Shown one piece after another: positions 1 to 11,411 of a stretch of 64,000 nucleotides of DNA. Made by a program: the position numbers and the translations under genes. Each line of letters opens with the position of its first letter. Positions within the stretch are counted from its first letter, which is position 1. Origin of the DNA: Chamaelirium japonicum (taxonomy: Eukaryota > Streptophyta > Magnoliopsida > Liliales > Melanthiaceae); the NCBI GenBank assembly GCA_947650365.1, contig OX393550.1, forward strand, positions 55,259,569 to 55,323,568, in the 5' to 3' direction. The notes below the pieces were generated by a model, which was given only the letters and a program-made list of their open reading frames with translations, was not told the origin of the DNA and ran no database searches.

Positions 1-355
1 CGAATATGGCCATTCCAATTCATTCGTACGAAGGTGGCCATTCTAATTTAGTCGTACGAGCTATTCTTATTCATTCGTACGAAAGGAGCCATTCCAATTC
101 ATTCGTATGAATGTTCTAATTAATTCATACAAATGTAGCCATTCGATTTCATTCGTACGAGTCATTCTAATTCATTCATAGAATGTAGTCATTCTAATTC
201 ATTCATACGAACAAATATAGCCATAATAATTGATTCATACCAATGTAGCCATTCTAATTCATTCGTACGAAGGTAGCTATTCTAATTTATTCGTACGATC
301 CATTTTAATTCATTCGTATGAATGTAGCAATTATAATTCATTCGTACGAATGAAT
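1..355. repeat. Palindromic minisatellite, left block
   Basis: Tandem units of about 23 and 28 bp share the core CCATTCTAATTCATTCGTAC. Adjacent units join to make the perfect palindrome CATTCGTACGAATG. Variants such as CATACG and CGTATG in place of CGTACG are common and look like CpG decay. The array continues at 6723 after a transposon insertion and runs off the left edge of the window. No coding potential is credible, because frames open across it merely repeat with the unit. Confidence 0.9.
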
Positions 356-1188
356 GTAGCTGTAAGAACTCTAAATTATTATTATATAAAATTATGCATA
401 AATGACGTGGCGCCTGTATGAATATATATGTGATTATTTGGTGTGCTGGTAAAATAAGAACCCTAATCCTAATATGAACTAGATTAGGGTGCTTATATAA
501 ATATTTTAATTAATAAAGGTATATTTATCCTTTTTATCGAACTTTTTGGGTTGTCTTCATTTCTGGTTTGGGTTCACGTAAACCCTAGAAATGTTTTACG
601 ATAGGTTTGTTCGTATACTTGAGACATTCGCTTTGGTGCATCCCATGCGCCAAACAGACTTTTGTATGAAAAGTTATGACGATAGATAGTTCCAGAATAA
701 ATTTTCAGTGTGATTAATCGGGTGATTGAAACCTTGTGAAATTGTACCAGTGAGTTTGTCTCGCCAATACCTTCCCAACGGATATTTTTGGAGATTTGTT
801 TTGACACACGATTAAAGAGTTGTGTCTTGATGTCCATTTTTATAATTTCCAAAATATAGGATGATGGGATGAGCGAAATATGACCAAACCCAAACCATTG
901 GTTTTGACCTGTTGAAATCTTTCCAATGACAGATCTCACGTAGTTATCAGACATACGGTTTAAAAGTTATGACCGATTATCGTTTACGAGGCAATTTGCG
1001 ATAGTTGTATTAGTGGGCCGAACTATGTGCTGGGTTGAATGGAACACCGTGAAGCGAACTTCACTCAAAGTCGTTGTGCCTGGTGCGCATGTGTGAATCC
1101 GGGTCGTGTAACCAACATGTGTGTACGAACCCGACCGTGGATATCGGGTTCGAGCATTCCTGACCGTTGATCTCATGATCATGGGACT

Positions 1189-2050
1189 ATGAAATTATTA
1201 AATAGCAGTGGCTGTCTTTCTCTCCCCCACCGTTTCGATCTCCTGACCCAAGAGCCCAGCCCAAACATCCAGTCCCTTCACCCCTTGACCGTACCCATCA
1301 TCAAATGGAAAGAGAGAGACTTGGAGAGAGTAAGAGAGGGTGTTGGAGAAATGGAGGGAGAGGGAAATGGAGATAAATGGAGAGAGAGAGAGGGGACCAG
1401 ATCCACCAAAACCGGCCCCCTCCCATCAGCCAGTCACCCCTCTCCATCAACCCGTTGAAAACTCAGCCCCATTCCCATTTAAAAGGAGAAAGAGAGACAT
1501 GAAGAGAGGAAGAGAAGCAGGAGGAGAGAGAGAGGAGAAAGAAGAGACGGAAAGAGAGAGAGAGGGAGGAACAGAGAGGGAGCAGAGAAGAAGAGACGAA
1601 GGTGCAGCACCCGTGAATCCGGGCTCCTCCTCCCCTGCGTGTCATTGGCGACCAGATGACGACCCCGAGCCCGACCTCCCAACCTCCGGTGAGCCCCTCT
1701 CTCCCCCTCGCCCATTTCTCTCATTTCAAGCACCTCCGGCGACGTCCGGAGTGGAGCACCACCGCACAACACCTCCCCCGATACGAGCCTCACCCTGCTT
1801 CCCCCTTTACATTTCGGTCCATTTCCCACCGGAGACAAGGTGGTTGGAGCACAACCCAAGCCATCCATGCGGCCGTCTATGACCGGAGCCCAAGCCCAAA
1901 CCCATGCACCACTCACCTCCCGGCTCGCGTGGAAACTCCCCGGTAGCTCTCCTCTTGCACCCTCACCGGTTGGTGGTGCGGGGAGGCCGGTCGGACCTCA
2001 CTAACAGTGCCGGTGAAGTGCAGCCCACCCCTGGTCTGCTGAAACAGTGG
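1189..2050. other. GA/CT-rich, exon-like segment inside the LTR insertion
   Basis: A purine-rich run (about 1310-1600, GAGA repeats) is followed by a GC-rich stretch resembling a plant 5' leader or first exon. Several overlapping frames are open on both strands, as expected from skewed composition, and none matches a family I recognise. A GA-rich block also lies near the same end of the insertion at 33992-57878 (57300-57440), so this may be a normal part of this LTR type, perhaps a transcribed leader. Confidence 0.35.
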
Positions 2051-3219
2051 GTATAGGGGGTGACATGTTTTGAAAATTCAAAAACCTATAAGGGCATTTT
2101 TGTAAAATGAGTTTTAAATTAATAACTTAAGGGAGAGGTGATACTTTTACATACAAAAGGGGAGGGAAAACCTCAGTGACTCGCTTAAGTGACTGAGCCC
2201 GACCCGCCAAAGTGGTTGAGGTCCCACCACCATGCGATACACCGTTGTCGAAACTGTTTTAGCTATCGTTTCGCCGTCAGAAGTCAGAATCTGACGAAAC
2301 TGACGGTAACGGACTCAATTTTCTGAAATCTACCCATTGACTATAGGTTAACCCAAAAACATATACAATTACCAAAATACCCCTATTGAGGGTCTATGTT
2401 CGATCGATTTTTCATCGACCTTAACTATGCGATCAAAACTCTGAACCTCACGAGATTAATGGCATCGGGTCCTGAATCCCGATACCCACCTATATGTACC
2501 ACTGGAATCCAGTGGAGGACCCTTAGAGACTCAGGGTCTCACTTGACTCTTAAGTTGCGCCCTTCCAAAGGGCTGGTCCCACTTTTCTGGGGACAAGTCC
2601 CCGACCATGCACTAGATCTAATCATCTCACGGATCCCCGTGCTCTTGATCAATACTGATCCCCTATGGAGGGTGACCTGACCAATATCATAGTACCGAAC
2701 ACCTGTCAAATCTCCTATCGAGGGCAATTCAGTAATAGTGATCGAAATCGTCGCTAGTTGATCTCCTTGTGGACGGTGACCCAATAGTCTAAGTGTAAAG
2801 CTCTAATAGTTCCATAATGGCACCGTGACCTATTAACCCTAGCCTTCTGTGGTTCTTACATACGTATCTGGTTTTTCGGTTCCCAGACTAAAACGTGGAG
2901 TTCGATCGGTAGCACTCTATATCGGATCAGAAAAGGAGGAGCTTACTCGAAATCCAAGGCAAGCCCCTACTACACTAAGTTTTAGGTCTTTAAGTCTAGG
3001 ATTTTGATTTTGGTATGTTAAGCCATGTTTAGGTTAAATGTTGAATTGCCATATAAATTAAGTTACAATAAAAGGCTATTTAGGCTTGTATTGCATCCAA
3101 AATAGGGTTGGTATTATTACATGTATAATTAGCTCACGTATGATTTAGGGTCGAAGGACCCACACTTAATCAGGGTCCAATGACCCAAGCCCTAATTGGG
3201 GTTTCACACAAGCATGACT

Positions 3220-3960
3220 AAGACGAATAATATTTGAGTGATAGATGATGTAATAACGTGAACTGAGGATATTGCTAGATTTATGATGTCTTGATTTAAG
3301 AGTAATCTACTACGTGAATTGAGGAGATAAAAATATAGATGACACCGAGATTAAAGATAATGACATAAAGATAGATACTACGACAAGAAATGATGACTCA
3401 AGCATACTAATGATGTCAGAATTAACAAATGATATATGAGTGATAGAGGATATCACAATAAGAATTGAGGGTATGCATTCCACGACTACGAAGGTATGTG
3501 AGATATGAATATTTAGGCATGTGATTTATGAATCTCTAGAGTATTTAACACATGAAAGATTAGGTTCGTAATTCCTGATGTATAGAGGATTGAAGTCAGA
3601 ATAATTAGAAGATGAAATCCGTGATGATTAAGAGTTTGTAATCTATGATAAATAATGGCATATGAATTTGTGTTAATTAGAATATGTAATTCATGATAGT
3701 TAGTATTTGTAATACATGATAATTAGGGTCTCAATCCTTGATAATTAGGGTGCGTAATTGATGACGATAAGGGAAGTGTAATTCAAGATAATGAAGGGTT
3801 GGTGATTTATAATAATTAGAGGGTTAGATCTTTAATGATTTGAGGCTTTAGCAGTCTTTGATGATTTGAAGGTTTGACGATCCATGATGATTGATGGTTG
3901 GTAACCCATGATAAGTAGACGGTTGTGATAAATAATGCTTAAAAATATATAATTAGAGTA
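3220..3960. repeat. Degenerate AT-rich short tandem repeats
   Basis: Many diverged copies of a motif of roughly 25-30 bp around TGATAATTAGGGT/TTTGTAAT recur through this stretch (clearest 3540-3930). There is no coding potential. It appears to be internal sequence of the LTR-type insertion. Confidence 0.5.
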
Positions 3961-4359
3961 AATGATATCATGATCATACCTAAAGATATACGAATGCTAA
4001 TAAAGATACATACATGTAAATGATGACATGAGATTAGGATAAATGACTTATGTTTGTTAGAAATGTCATGTTTCGGGTTTATGAATCTATAAATGTTTAA
4101 GGGCTAATAGCCCTATGATTGCTTAAGGGTCTATAATAACCCTACATTAAAATTGAGGGTTAATGACCCTATGTTGATTTTTAGGGTCCACGACCCGATG
4201 CTTGATTAAGCTGATAAGTATGTCGAAAGCTCGAATCGAGATGTTGAAAAACCGTTTAATCTAAGGACAAGCGTGGCTTCGGCCAGGGCTGATCTACGGG
4301 CATTCGTGCCTGGACTAGAAAGAATTAAACCACGTATCTACATACTTAGGCATGTGAAG

Positions 4360-4488
4360 TACGTGGTAGGTTCAATCCATGCATGCGGAGTGCTACATGA
4401 CCATCGTGTGCGGGATGGGGGTCGATCCCATAATCGCACACGGATGATGGTCATGTAGTCGCATGCAAATAATTGAACCTACCACGTA
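4360..4488. repeat. Long near-perfect fold-back (about 130 nt)
   Basis: The left arm from TACGTGGTAGGTTCAAT pairs with the right arm ending ATTGAACCTACCACGTA. Pairing continues through GCATGCG/CGCATGC, CTACATGACCATC/GATGGTCATGTAG and GTGTGCG/CGCACAC with only small bulges, and an inner GGGAT/ATCCC stem closes the loop. This is compatible with a small fold-back element or a microRNA-like precursor; the sequence alone does not decide. Confidence 0.7.
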
Positions 4489-4769
4489 GCACGGTTTCAA
4501 CGAAGTTGAACCTACCGGGCGTCGTAATGGATTCATCAACCATGCAAGCCTTGTTATATTGATATAGAGTTTTATCAAATCCATGTCTAAACAATTCTTG
4601 AAACTATGTTTTGATGATTCTTCCATAATGAACGGTATGTCGCCACTGAATAAGAATGATTATGGATATAAGAGATAAACCCAGAAGTGTTTTCGAAAGA
4701 TTTGATTATGGAAGAGTGAACTTCAGAGATAGAAGGATGAGTTGATCAGTACCGGATGATAGGACTGAT

Positions 4770-4870
4770 ACAGGCTATGCCTTGTGTGTGTGTGTTATAC
4801 CCTTGTGTGTATGTATTGTACCCCTGTATGGATGTTTGTACCCGTGTATGTATATATTTGGCCCTCTGTT
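4770..4870. repeat. GT-rich tandem repeat
   Basis: Imperfect units of about 28 bp with the pattern (T)ACCC-TGTGTATGTAT-TGTACCC repeat about three times. Just to the right, TAGGTGACAATAGGTCACCTA (about 4907-4927) and a diverged copy TAGATGACAGTAGGTCATCTA (about 4977-4997) form two small hairpins. Confidence 0.5.
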
Positions 4871-5884
4871 TGATTATATTGTGCCTGCTAGGATTCCAAT
4901 ATTTCCTAGGTGACAATAGGTCACCTAGCGTACACTTGTGTGTCTGTACTGTAACGTTAGAATCCATGTATCGCTTAGATGACAGTAGGTCATCTAATAT
5001 CAAGTCGGGATCCCGTACCTATCCTTAGTATAAGGAATTTTGAAGCCATAGCAGAGTGTCATTGACACTAGTAGGCCAGTACTGCGGTACTGAGTCTTGG
5101 GGACCTGAGGGTCCTAGGTATGGCACTCGAGGAAGGTTAGTTGTTTTACCTGAGAGGCATACCTTTCCGGACACAAGAAAGTCCGGGGTTAGCGAATGCG
5201 TTGATCAGGCATGTCACTGGGAGTAGTGGTCCGACGAGTTGTTGGGAGGCGGGGCTTGGTCTGTATGACGCCGCTACCGGACCGTGGTTGTGAGGGCGCG
5301 AGTGCTCGGGAGTGTGCACCGTCGCGGTTTTTCCGGGTCGACGGGCCCGAAGGAAAGCAAGGGTGCGTCCTAGCTTTTGTGTTCTGTGGCTTCGGCAAGG
5401 TCCTTATCCTAAGTGTGTTAGTATAGTAAGTCCTAGCAGTGTTGACTAGGACTGATGTTGGATTTTGTTTTGTTGTTGAAAGCAAGATATAAAGATAACA
5501 ATTGAGTTATTGGCGATCATGGATCGTATATTATTAATCATTACCCCTGTGGTGAAATGATTGGATATTGCAAATGGATATTGCAAATGCGACATAAAGA
5601 GATTAGTTGAGTATTGATGATCATAGACTATATATTTTGAATCATTGCCATTGTAGTGGAATAATTGGATATTATAAAAAGATATTGAACATGAGTGATT
5701 AAGGTTGAGTATCGTGGTATGGATTTGTATATTAACTGATGACCATAACTTGGTAATCAAAGAATCATTATGGTTAATGATAGTTATTCATAGATATTAT
5801 GACTTATCATACTATAATGATCATATATATTTGATTGATGATCTAAGTATTTTTATTTGATTATTTCATCGTATGTTTAGTAGT

Positions 5885-5956
5885 ACTCTTGCGTGATCAA
5901 GAAGCTGTCTCCTGTCCTTGTTTGGTTGGGGAGCGTGTTTCTTGATCACCAAGAGT
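5885..5956. repeat. Hairpin, copy 1
   Basis: The arms ACTCTTGCGTGATCAAGAA and TTCTTGATCACCAAGAGT pair around a loop containing CTGTCTCCTGTCCTTGTTTGG. A diverged second copy lies at 6441-6515 with a nearly identical loop, so loop and stem were duplicated together. Confidence 0.7.
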
Positions 5957-6440
5957 ATTCTTACAAATGCAAGAGATTTTAGGGGTGATCGCTGCGTCAC
6001 TTCGTTCTTTTTCGAAGTGACTCAGGGTTTGGGAATTTTCATGTACCAAATTCAGGTACCAATGCTCGTGAGCATGGAGTAGGAGCGAAAGGATGCCAAG
6101 TTACCGCTGAAGCAACAATTTACCTTGAAAACTGGATCGATCGTGGAGTTTGGCGTGCCAGAGTAGGAGCAGAAGATGGAGCAGTCTACAACTGTTGAGA
6201 GTTGAGGGTTGTAATTAGTGTAGTGGAGTATAGAGGAGTCTTGTATATGATGCAATCATTGTAGAGAGTTGAACCGCAAAAGTTATCAGTTGTAATGGTA
6301 CTCTTTTAGTGGAAATGAATTGAGGCGTTGATACCAGCTGCTCTCGTAGCGTAACTTGTGTGTGGGGCCTCCGGGCCAATTGAGCGGCTGTGAGGTTCTG
6401 TTCACCTTTACGGGCTGAGCTACGTGCTCCCGTGAGAGTA

Positions 6441-6515
6441 TCACTCTTGCGTGACCTAGAGACGTGTCTCCTGTCCTTGTTTGGTTAGGGAGTACACTTT
6501 TCGTTCACTAAGAGT
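6441..6515. repeat. Hairpin, copy 2
   Basis: The same architecture as at 5885: CACTCTTGCGTGACC pairs imperfectly with CGTTCACTAAGAGTG around the shared loop GTCTCCTGTCCTTGTTTGG. It sits about 200 bp from the LTR terminus. A role in transcript folding or 3'-end formation is speculation. Confidence 0.65.
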
Positions 6516-6722
6516 GATGCTCAGTCTCGACGGTCGAGTTATTCTTTTATCGCTCACAGTTATTTTTAATAAATAATAACAGGGTTTGATAAGACTCTTC
6601 AAAAATGTTCTCAAAATATTTTAACCTAATCTCCCTTGTTCTGTTTCAAAAAAAAAAAAAAATCACAATATTTCACACCCAGGGTTTTCCGCGGCCGAGA
6701 AAATCCGGGGCGTGACAGTAGC

Positions 6723-8830
6723 CCTTCTAATTCCTTCATACGAATATATCCATTCAAATTCATTCGTATGAAGGTAGTCATTCTAATTCATTCATACGAG
6801 CCATTCTAATTCATTCGTATGAATGTAGTCATTCTAATTCATTCGTATGTATGTAGTCATTCTATTTTATTCGTACGAAGGTAGCCATTCTAATTCATTC
6901 GTACGAGCTACTTTTATTCATGCATACGAATGTAGCCATTCTAATTTATTCATACGAACGAATGTAGCCAGGGGCGGACCTACATTGGGCCTAGGGGGGG
7001 CTCAAGCCCCCCCTCATTTTGGGAAAAAACAAAGTAAGTTATGCTTACCCCCTTAAAGTTTAACTCAAAAACACTTAACCGCTCTATAGTTTATTTTGTT
7101 CCAAATCACTCCCTAAAGTTTGAAATGTTAGCACAATACCCTTTTGTCAACTACTTGATTTCTCATTTGGCAATTATCTGATCGAGGCTGAATTGAAGGG
7201 GGGCAAAATGTTATTTTTTAACTATAGGGGGGTTAAATGTTTTTGATCTAAATTTCAGGGAGGAGCAAAGTGTAATTTATCAAAAAAATAATTCTAGCAA
7301 ACTTTTGGTTGCCAACTTCACATGGAGGTGGTCATCACAGTCCCACCGGCCACCATCCTCCGCCAGTCAATGTCCACTGTCATGCCACCAACCCCCACCC
7401 CCACCGCCACATGGGCCACCCGTCGCCACCGGCCACCACCTTTGTCGACCACCACCCGCCGTCGCCGCCTGTATTGATGACTAATGGCCTGCCTCGCTGT
7501 TTGCTGACCACCGACGCCCACCACTGTCCGGCCAACACCCACCGCCGTCTGCCACCTCCCGCGCACGTGGCATCCTCGTAGAGTTCATCCCATGGCCCTT
7601 AGTATATAAGAATCGAGTGGGAATCAGGACCTATTTATAGGTTTTTGGGGGTATATATGAAATCTCCCCCTGCCAAAAAAAAGAAAAAAGAATCTGGTTT
7701 ATTATTTACAACCCGTGCACCCCGATCAAGTCGGCCAATTATAGTTCCAAATTTTTGAAGGACTCTGAGGATCGAAATTCTCCTCCACTAGAGGCAAAAT
7801 TCTAATAGGCCTTTTGTTGTGCGATCGAAAGGGTAGGGACGTTGTCACGCCACCTGCCGATGCCTTTGACTATGAGGCAGCGACTATAGTTTCTTTTTAA
7901 TAATTATGCCCCCCCTGAAGGAAAATCCTGGGTCCGCCACTGAATGTAGCTATTCTAATTCATTCGTACGAAGGTAGCCGTTCTAATTCATTCGTACGAG
8001 TCATTCTAATACATTCGTATGAATGTAGCCATTCTAATTCATTCATACGAATGTAGTCAATCTAATTCAGTCGTACGAAGTTAGCCATTCTAATTCATTC
8101 GTACGAGCCATTACATTCACATGAATGTAGCCATTCTAATTCATTCGTACGAATACAGTCATTCTAATTCATTCGTACAAAGATAGCCATTTTAATTCAT
8201 TTGTACGAGCCATTCTAATTTATTCGTACGAATGTAGCCATTCTAATTTATTCGTACGAAGGTAGCTATTCTAGTTCATTCGTACAAGCCATTTTAATTC
8301 ATTCATGCGAATGTAGCCATTCTAATTCATTCGTATGATGGTAGCCATTCTAATTCATTCGTACGAACCATTCTAATTCATTCGTACGAATGTAGCCATT
8401 CTAATTCATTCGTACGAACAAACATAGTCATTCTAATTCATTCGTATGAATATATCCATTCTAATTCATACGTACGAAGGTAGCCATTCTAATTCATTCG
8501 TACGAGCCATTCTAATTCACTTGTACGAACGTAGACATTCGTACGAATGTAGTCATTTTAATTCATTCATACAAAGGTAGCCATTCTAATTCATTCGTAC
8601 GAGCCATTCTAATTCGTTCATACGAATGTAGCTAGTCTAATTCATTCGTACGAACGAATGTAGCTGTTCTAATTCATTCGTACATAGGTAGCCATTCTAA
8701 TTCATTCATACATAGGTAGCCATTCTAATTCATTCGTAAAAGACATTCTAATTCATTCGTACGAATGTAGCCATCTAATTTATTTATTTGAACGAATGTA
8801 GCCGTTTAAATTCATTCGTACTAATGTGAT
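6723..8830. repeat. Palindromic minisatellite, right block
   Basis: Continues the array seen at 1-355. In the cleaner parts (7950-8770) units follow the order 28-28-23 bp (AATGTAGCC.., AAGGTAGCC.., AGCC..), giving a 79-bp trimeric higher-order unit. It is interrupted by the hAT element at 6969-7942. Unit junctions form CATTCGTACGAATG palindromes, many eroded by C-to-T or G-to-A changes at CG. Confidence 0.9.
6969..7942. mobile_element. Non-autonomous hAT element
   Basis: Termini are CAGGGGCGGACC on the left and GGTCCGCCACTG on the right, an imperfect terminal inverted repeat of the CAGGGGCGGA type found in plant hAT (Tip100-like) elements. The 8-bp duplication AATGTAGC flanks it (6961-6968 and 7943-7950), the hAT signature. 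There is no transposase frame; the interior has a CCACC-rich stretch (7320-7580) and C/G homopolymer runs near both ends. The host minisatellite itself contains AATGTAGC in many units, but resumption of the host repeat after exactly one extra copy fits a true duplication. Confidence 0.85.
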
Positions 8831-9467
8831 AAAAGGAGAACATGCCCTTTAGATGGGATTGATTTTTGTAAAAGTGATGATGACCTATCGACAGGGGCGG
8901 CCAAAGATATTTTATGGGTTGTACATAGTCCCATCCTTTGTTGCAACCCTCTTTGCACCCGAAGTATTGATTAACAAAGTTTACTCTTTGCAACCGCTAC
9001 TCTCTTGGCATAACGGAGAGCTCAATCAGTACGTCTTTTGGAGTTGTGATCGTGGCGACCAGCTCGATCGTTGAGTGGGTGGGCCCCTCCAGATCCAAAC
9101 CAATGTAACGGGATCTGGGCTACTGCCAGGTGGACGGTGGGCCCGGCATGGCCCGGTGAGTCAACGGATGATCCGAATCCGATTAAAAACAGTCAGGCCA
9201 ATTCGAAGTGTAATCCGATCAAATTCGGATCTAGCTTGATCTAATCCAAATAAAATGCAATACATTTACTCAGCTCTTACAACGTATGTCATGCTTCGTC
9301 TGATGCAGAACCTAACCATCTAATTTCAATCGTCTTATTCCCAATTTAATCATTTTATTTTTACCGCGGGATCCGTGAAAACCAAAACCATTGGCCTGAG
9401 CTAATCAACTATTTAAATGTAGAAGTTAAGAGTTTTTATTTGATTGTTTCTGCTGTTTTGACCCTCC
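8831..9467. other. No gene recognised
   Basis: Unique-looking sequence between the minisatellite and a small inverted-repeat element. The short open frames resemble nothing I know. CAGGGGCGGCC near 8893 resembles a hAT terminus, but I find no matching partner end. Confidence 0.4.
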
Positions 9468-9635
9468 AGGCCTGTCAATGGACTAGATCAGGATCCAAAT
9501 CCAAAAAACTCCGGATTGGGTACTAGTATTTTGCTCTGAGGCCCGTTTAAAAACGATCCGACCCGATTCAAACTATACATAAATTAAATTCGGATCTACC
9601 TGGATCCAATTTTAATCTGACCCATTGACAGGCCT
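9468..9635. mobile_element. Small terminal-inverted-repeat element (MITE-like)
   Basis: The perfect 14-bp inverted repeat AGGCCTGTCAATGG ... CCATTGACAGGCCT bounds 168 bp containing GGATCC- and CCGACCCGA-rich sequence. No clear target-site duplication is present, so superfamily assignment is open (hAT-like ends are plausible). Confidence 0.55.
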
Positions 9636-10140
9636 AGGCATGACTGCTCCAAGACGATGCTGATTTTTACACTGAACACTGCAATTTTGCCAACCTGTTT
9701 GCCTACTTTCCTTTGCTGGTCGAGATTGTGTGCAACGAACGGCTATGATCGTGCCATGTAAAGTTGGCAAATTAGGTTGGCAGAAGAGCATTTTTCTTTC
9801 TGTTTTTTAGTAGTGGCTATAGACCTATCACTATTTGACACCTCACCTAATGGACCTGATTTCTCCATCTCATGTGAAAGCCATTTTTTTCCATCCTTAA
9901 ATCATTGTTTTTTGGGTTTTTTTTGCAAATCGACCCTCAAATTAGGGCTAATTGCTATACAACCCTCGAATTAGACTATTTGCATATTAAACCCTACAAA
10001 CCTGTTAAGTTTTACACATATACCACTCTAGTTAATTGACGTCCATATTAAAAGAATATTCTCATAATATTTTTTGATTGTTCGTTTGCTTCAAATATGG
10101 ATTCTCTTGGACGAAACTACACTTAAGGATTTAAATGGTG

Positions 10141-10740
10141 AAATTAGTGGACGGGCGGTAAACAGTGATGTTGAGCGGTAGATGGTTGTTGGGTGGTAAG
10201 CAGTGGGTGGTGGCGGTGGTGTTGGAAGTGGGTGGTGGTGGTGGCTGCTTGGTGGGCAACGGTGGTGGAGGTGGGTTTGCGGTGGTGGTGGAGGTGGGTT
10301 TGCGGTGGTGGAAGTGGGTGATGGTGGTACATGGGTAGTATTGGAAGTGGGCGACAGTGGTGGAGGTGGATTTGCAGTGGTGGTGGAAGTGGGTGACGGT
10401 GGTGGAAGTCAGTGGTGGTAGTGGTGAGCGGTGGGCAACCGTGGTAAAGGTGGGTGGTGGTGGAGTTGGATGGTGGTGGGTGGTGGTGGTGATCATGGGC
10501 AACAGTGGTGGAAGTGGGTGGTAGTGGTGGCTAGGTGATGGTCGATGGTGTTGGAGGTGAGTGGTGGATGGTTGTGGGTAGTAAGCAATGGCGGTGTTGC
10601 CGGTGGTGGAGGTGGGCAGTCGTAGTGAAAGTGGGAAGTAGTGGTGGTGACTAGTGGGTGACGGTGGTGGAGGTGGTGGTGGTTTGGTGTGTCAGGCAGC
10701 GGTGGTGGTGGGCGGCGGTTGTGGCAGAGAGAGAGAGAGG
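10141..10740. repeat. GGTGGT-rich minisatellite
   Basis: Imperfect GGTGGTGG(A/C)GGTGGG(T/C) units fill the stretch, strongly strand-asymmetric (G-rich on plus). Reading frames give glycine/tryptophan- or proline/histidine-rich strings that only reflect the repeat. The runs of GG have G-quadruplex potential. It ends in a short GA tract at 10724-10738. Confidence 0.85.
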
Positions 10741-10835
10741 CGTTAAGTTATTTAAGGACAAATTGATCATTTATTCCTGTGGTTAACTCTGAAACATGGT
10801 TAATTGACGAAAACGTAACAGATTGTAACGGAAGG

Positions 10836-11411
10836 TAGGGGTGCAACTTGGGTCGAGTAAACCCGAGAACCGAACCAACCCGAACCAAATGGGTCGGGTT
10901 GGTTCGGGTATTTTTAAATTTCGGGTTGGTTCGGTTCCGATATATCTTGACCCGACTAAATTGGGTCGGTTTTGGGTTAGGGTCGAGTAAACCTAAACCA
11001 ACCCCCGGATCCTTATACTTGGTGTGCAACTCGGCCATTAGTTTAAACTCGGCCATTAGTTTAAACTAGGGATGCAACTCAGCCATTAGTTTACATGGGA
11101 CCCATTGCACCCCATGGTTCAACTCGGCCATTAGTTTAAATCAGACCCATTGCACCCCATGGTTCAACTCGGTCATTAGTTTAAATCAGACCCATTGCAC
11201 CCTATAGTTTCAATATGACCCGAGTTGCACCCCTAGTTTAAATCAGACCCGAGTACCAACCCGAACCAACCTGATTTGGTTTGGGTCGGGTTGGGTCAGA
11301 TTTATATAGAATTTGGGTTGGGTCAGGTTAGAAAATAGTAGAACCGATAACTTTTTGGTCGGTTCCGGTTTGACTCAAATCCGAACCAACCCGACCCGAG
11401 TTGCACCCCTA
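10836..11411. mobile_element. Non-autonomous hAT element with TAGGGGTG ends
   Basis: Inverted termini TAGGGGTGCAACTTGGGTCG and CGACCCGAGTTGCACCCCTA are flanked by 8-bp near-identical repeats ACGGAAGG (10828-10835) and ACAGAAGG (11412-11419), one mismatch. The interior is built of GGGTCGGGTTGG motifs at both ends and a roughly 60-bp repeat (CAACTCGGCCATTAGTTTAAA, 11035-11200) in the middle. It carries no transposase. It lies inside the larger inverted-repeat region. Confidence 0.75.

Larger units (their letters stand above)
361..6717 (-). mobile_element. LTR-type insertion (long solo LTR or degenerate LTR element)
   Basis: The block splits the minisatellite and is flanked by the 5-bp direct repeat GTAGC (356-360 and 6718-6722). 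On the minus strand it begins TGTCACGCCCCGG and ends TTCTTACA, the TG...CA form of an LTR. No second LTR, primer-binding site or gag-pol reading frame is visible, so a very long solo LTR is the simplest reading; a degraded element cannot be excluded. The opening bases resemble those of the insertion at 33992 (both TGTCACGCCCC, then GTGTGAAATA some 30-50 bases in). The TGTCACGCCCC start is frequent in plant Ty3/gypsy LTRs, but the lineage here is inferred. Confidence 0.75.

Noticed and set aside
2060..2075. GGGGGTGACA as an internal LTR boundary of the 361-6717 insertion
   Set aside because: It only loosely resembles GGGGCGTGACA, and the sequence beside it shows neither a primer site nor similarity to the other end.
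1..8830. Possible CRISPR-like array because of regular short repeats
   Set aside because: There are no unique spacers between repeats, units are contiguous, and the surrounding elements are those of a plant nuclear genome.
10131..10502. Proline/histidine/threonine-rich frame on the minus strand
   Set aside because: Low-complexity translation of the GGTGGT minisatellite.
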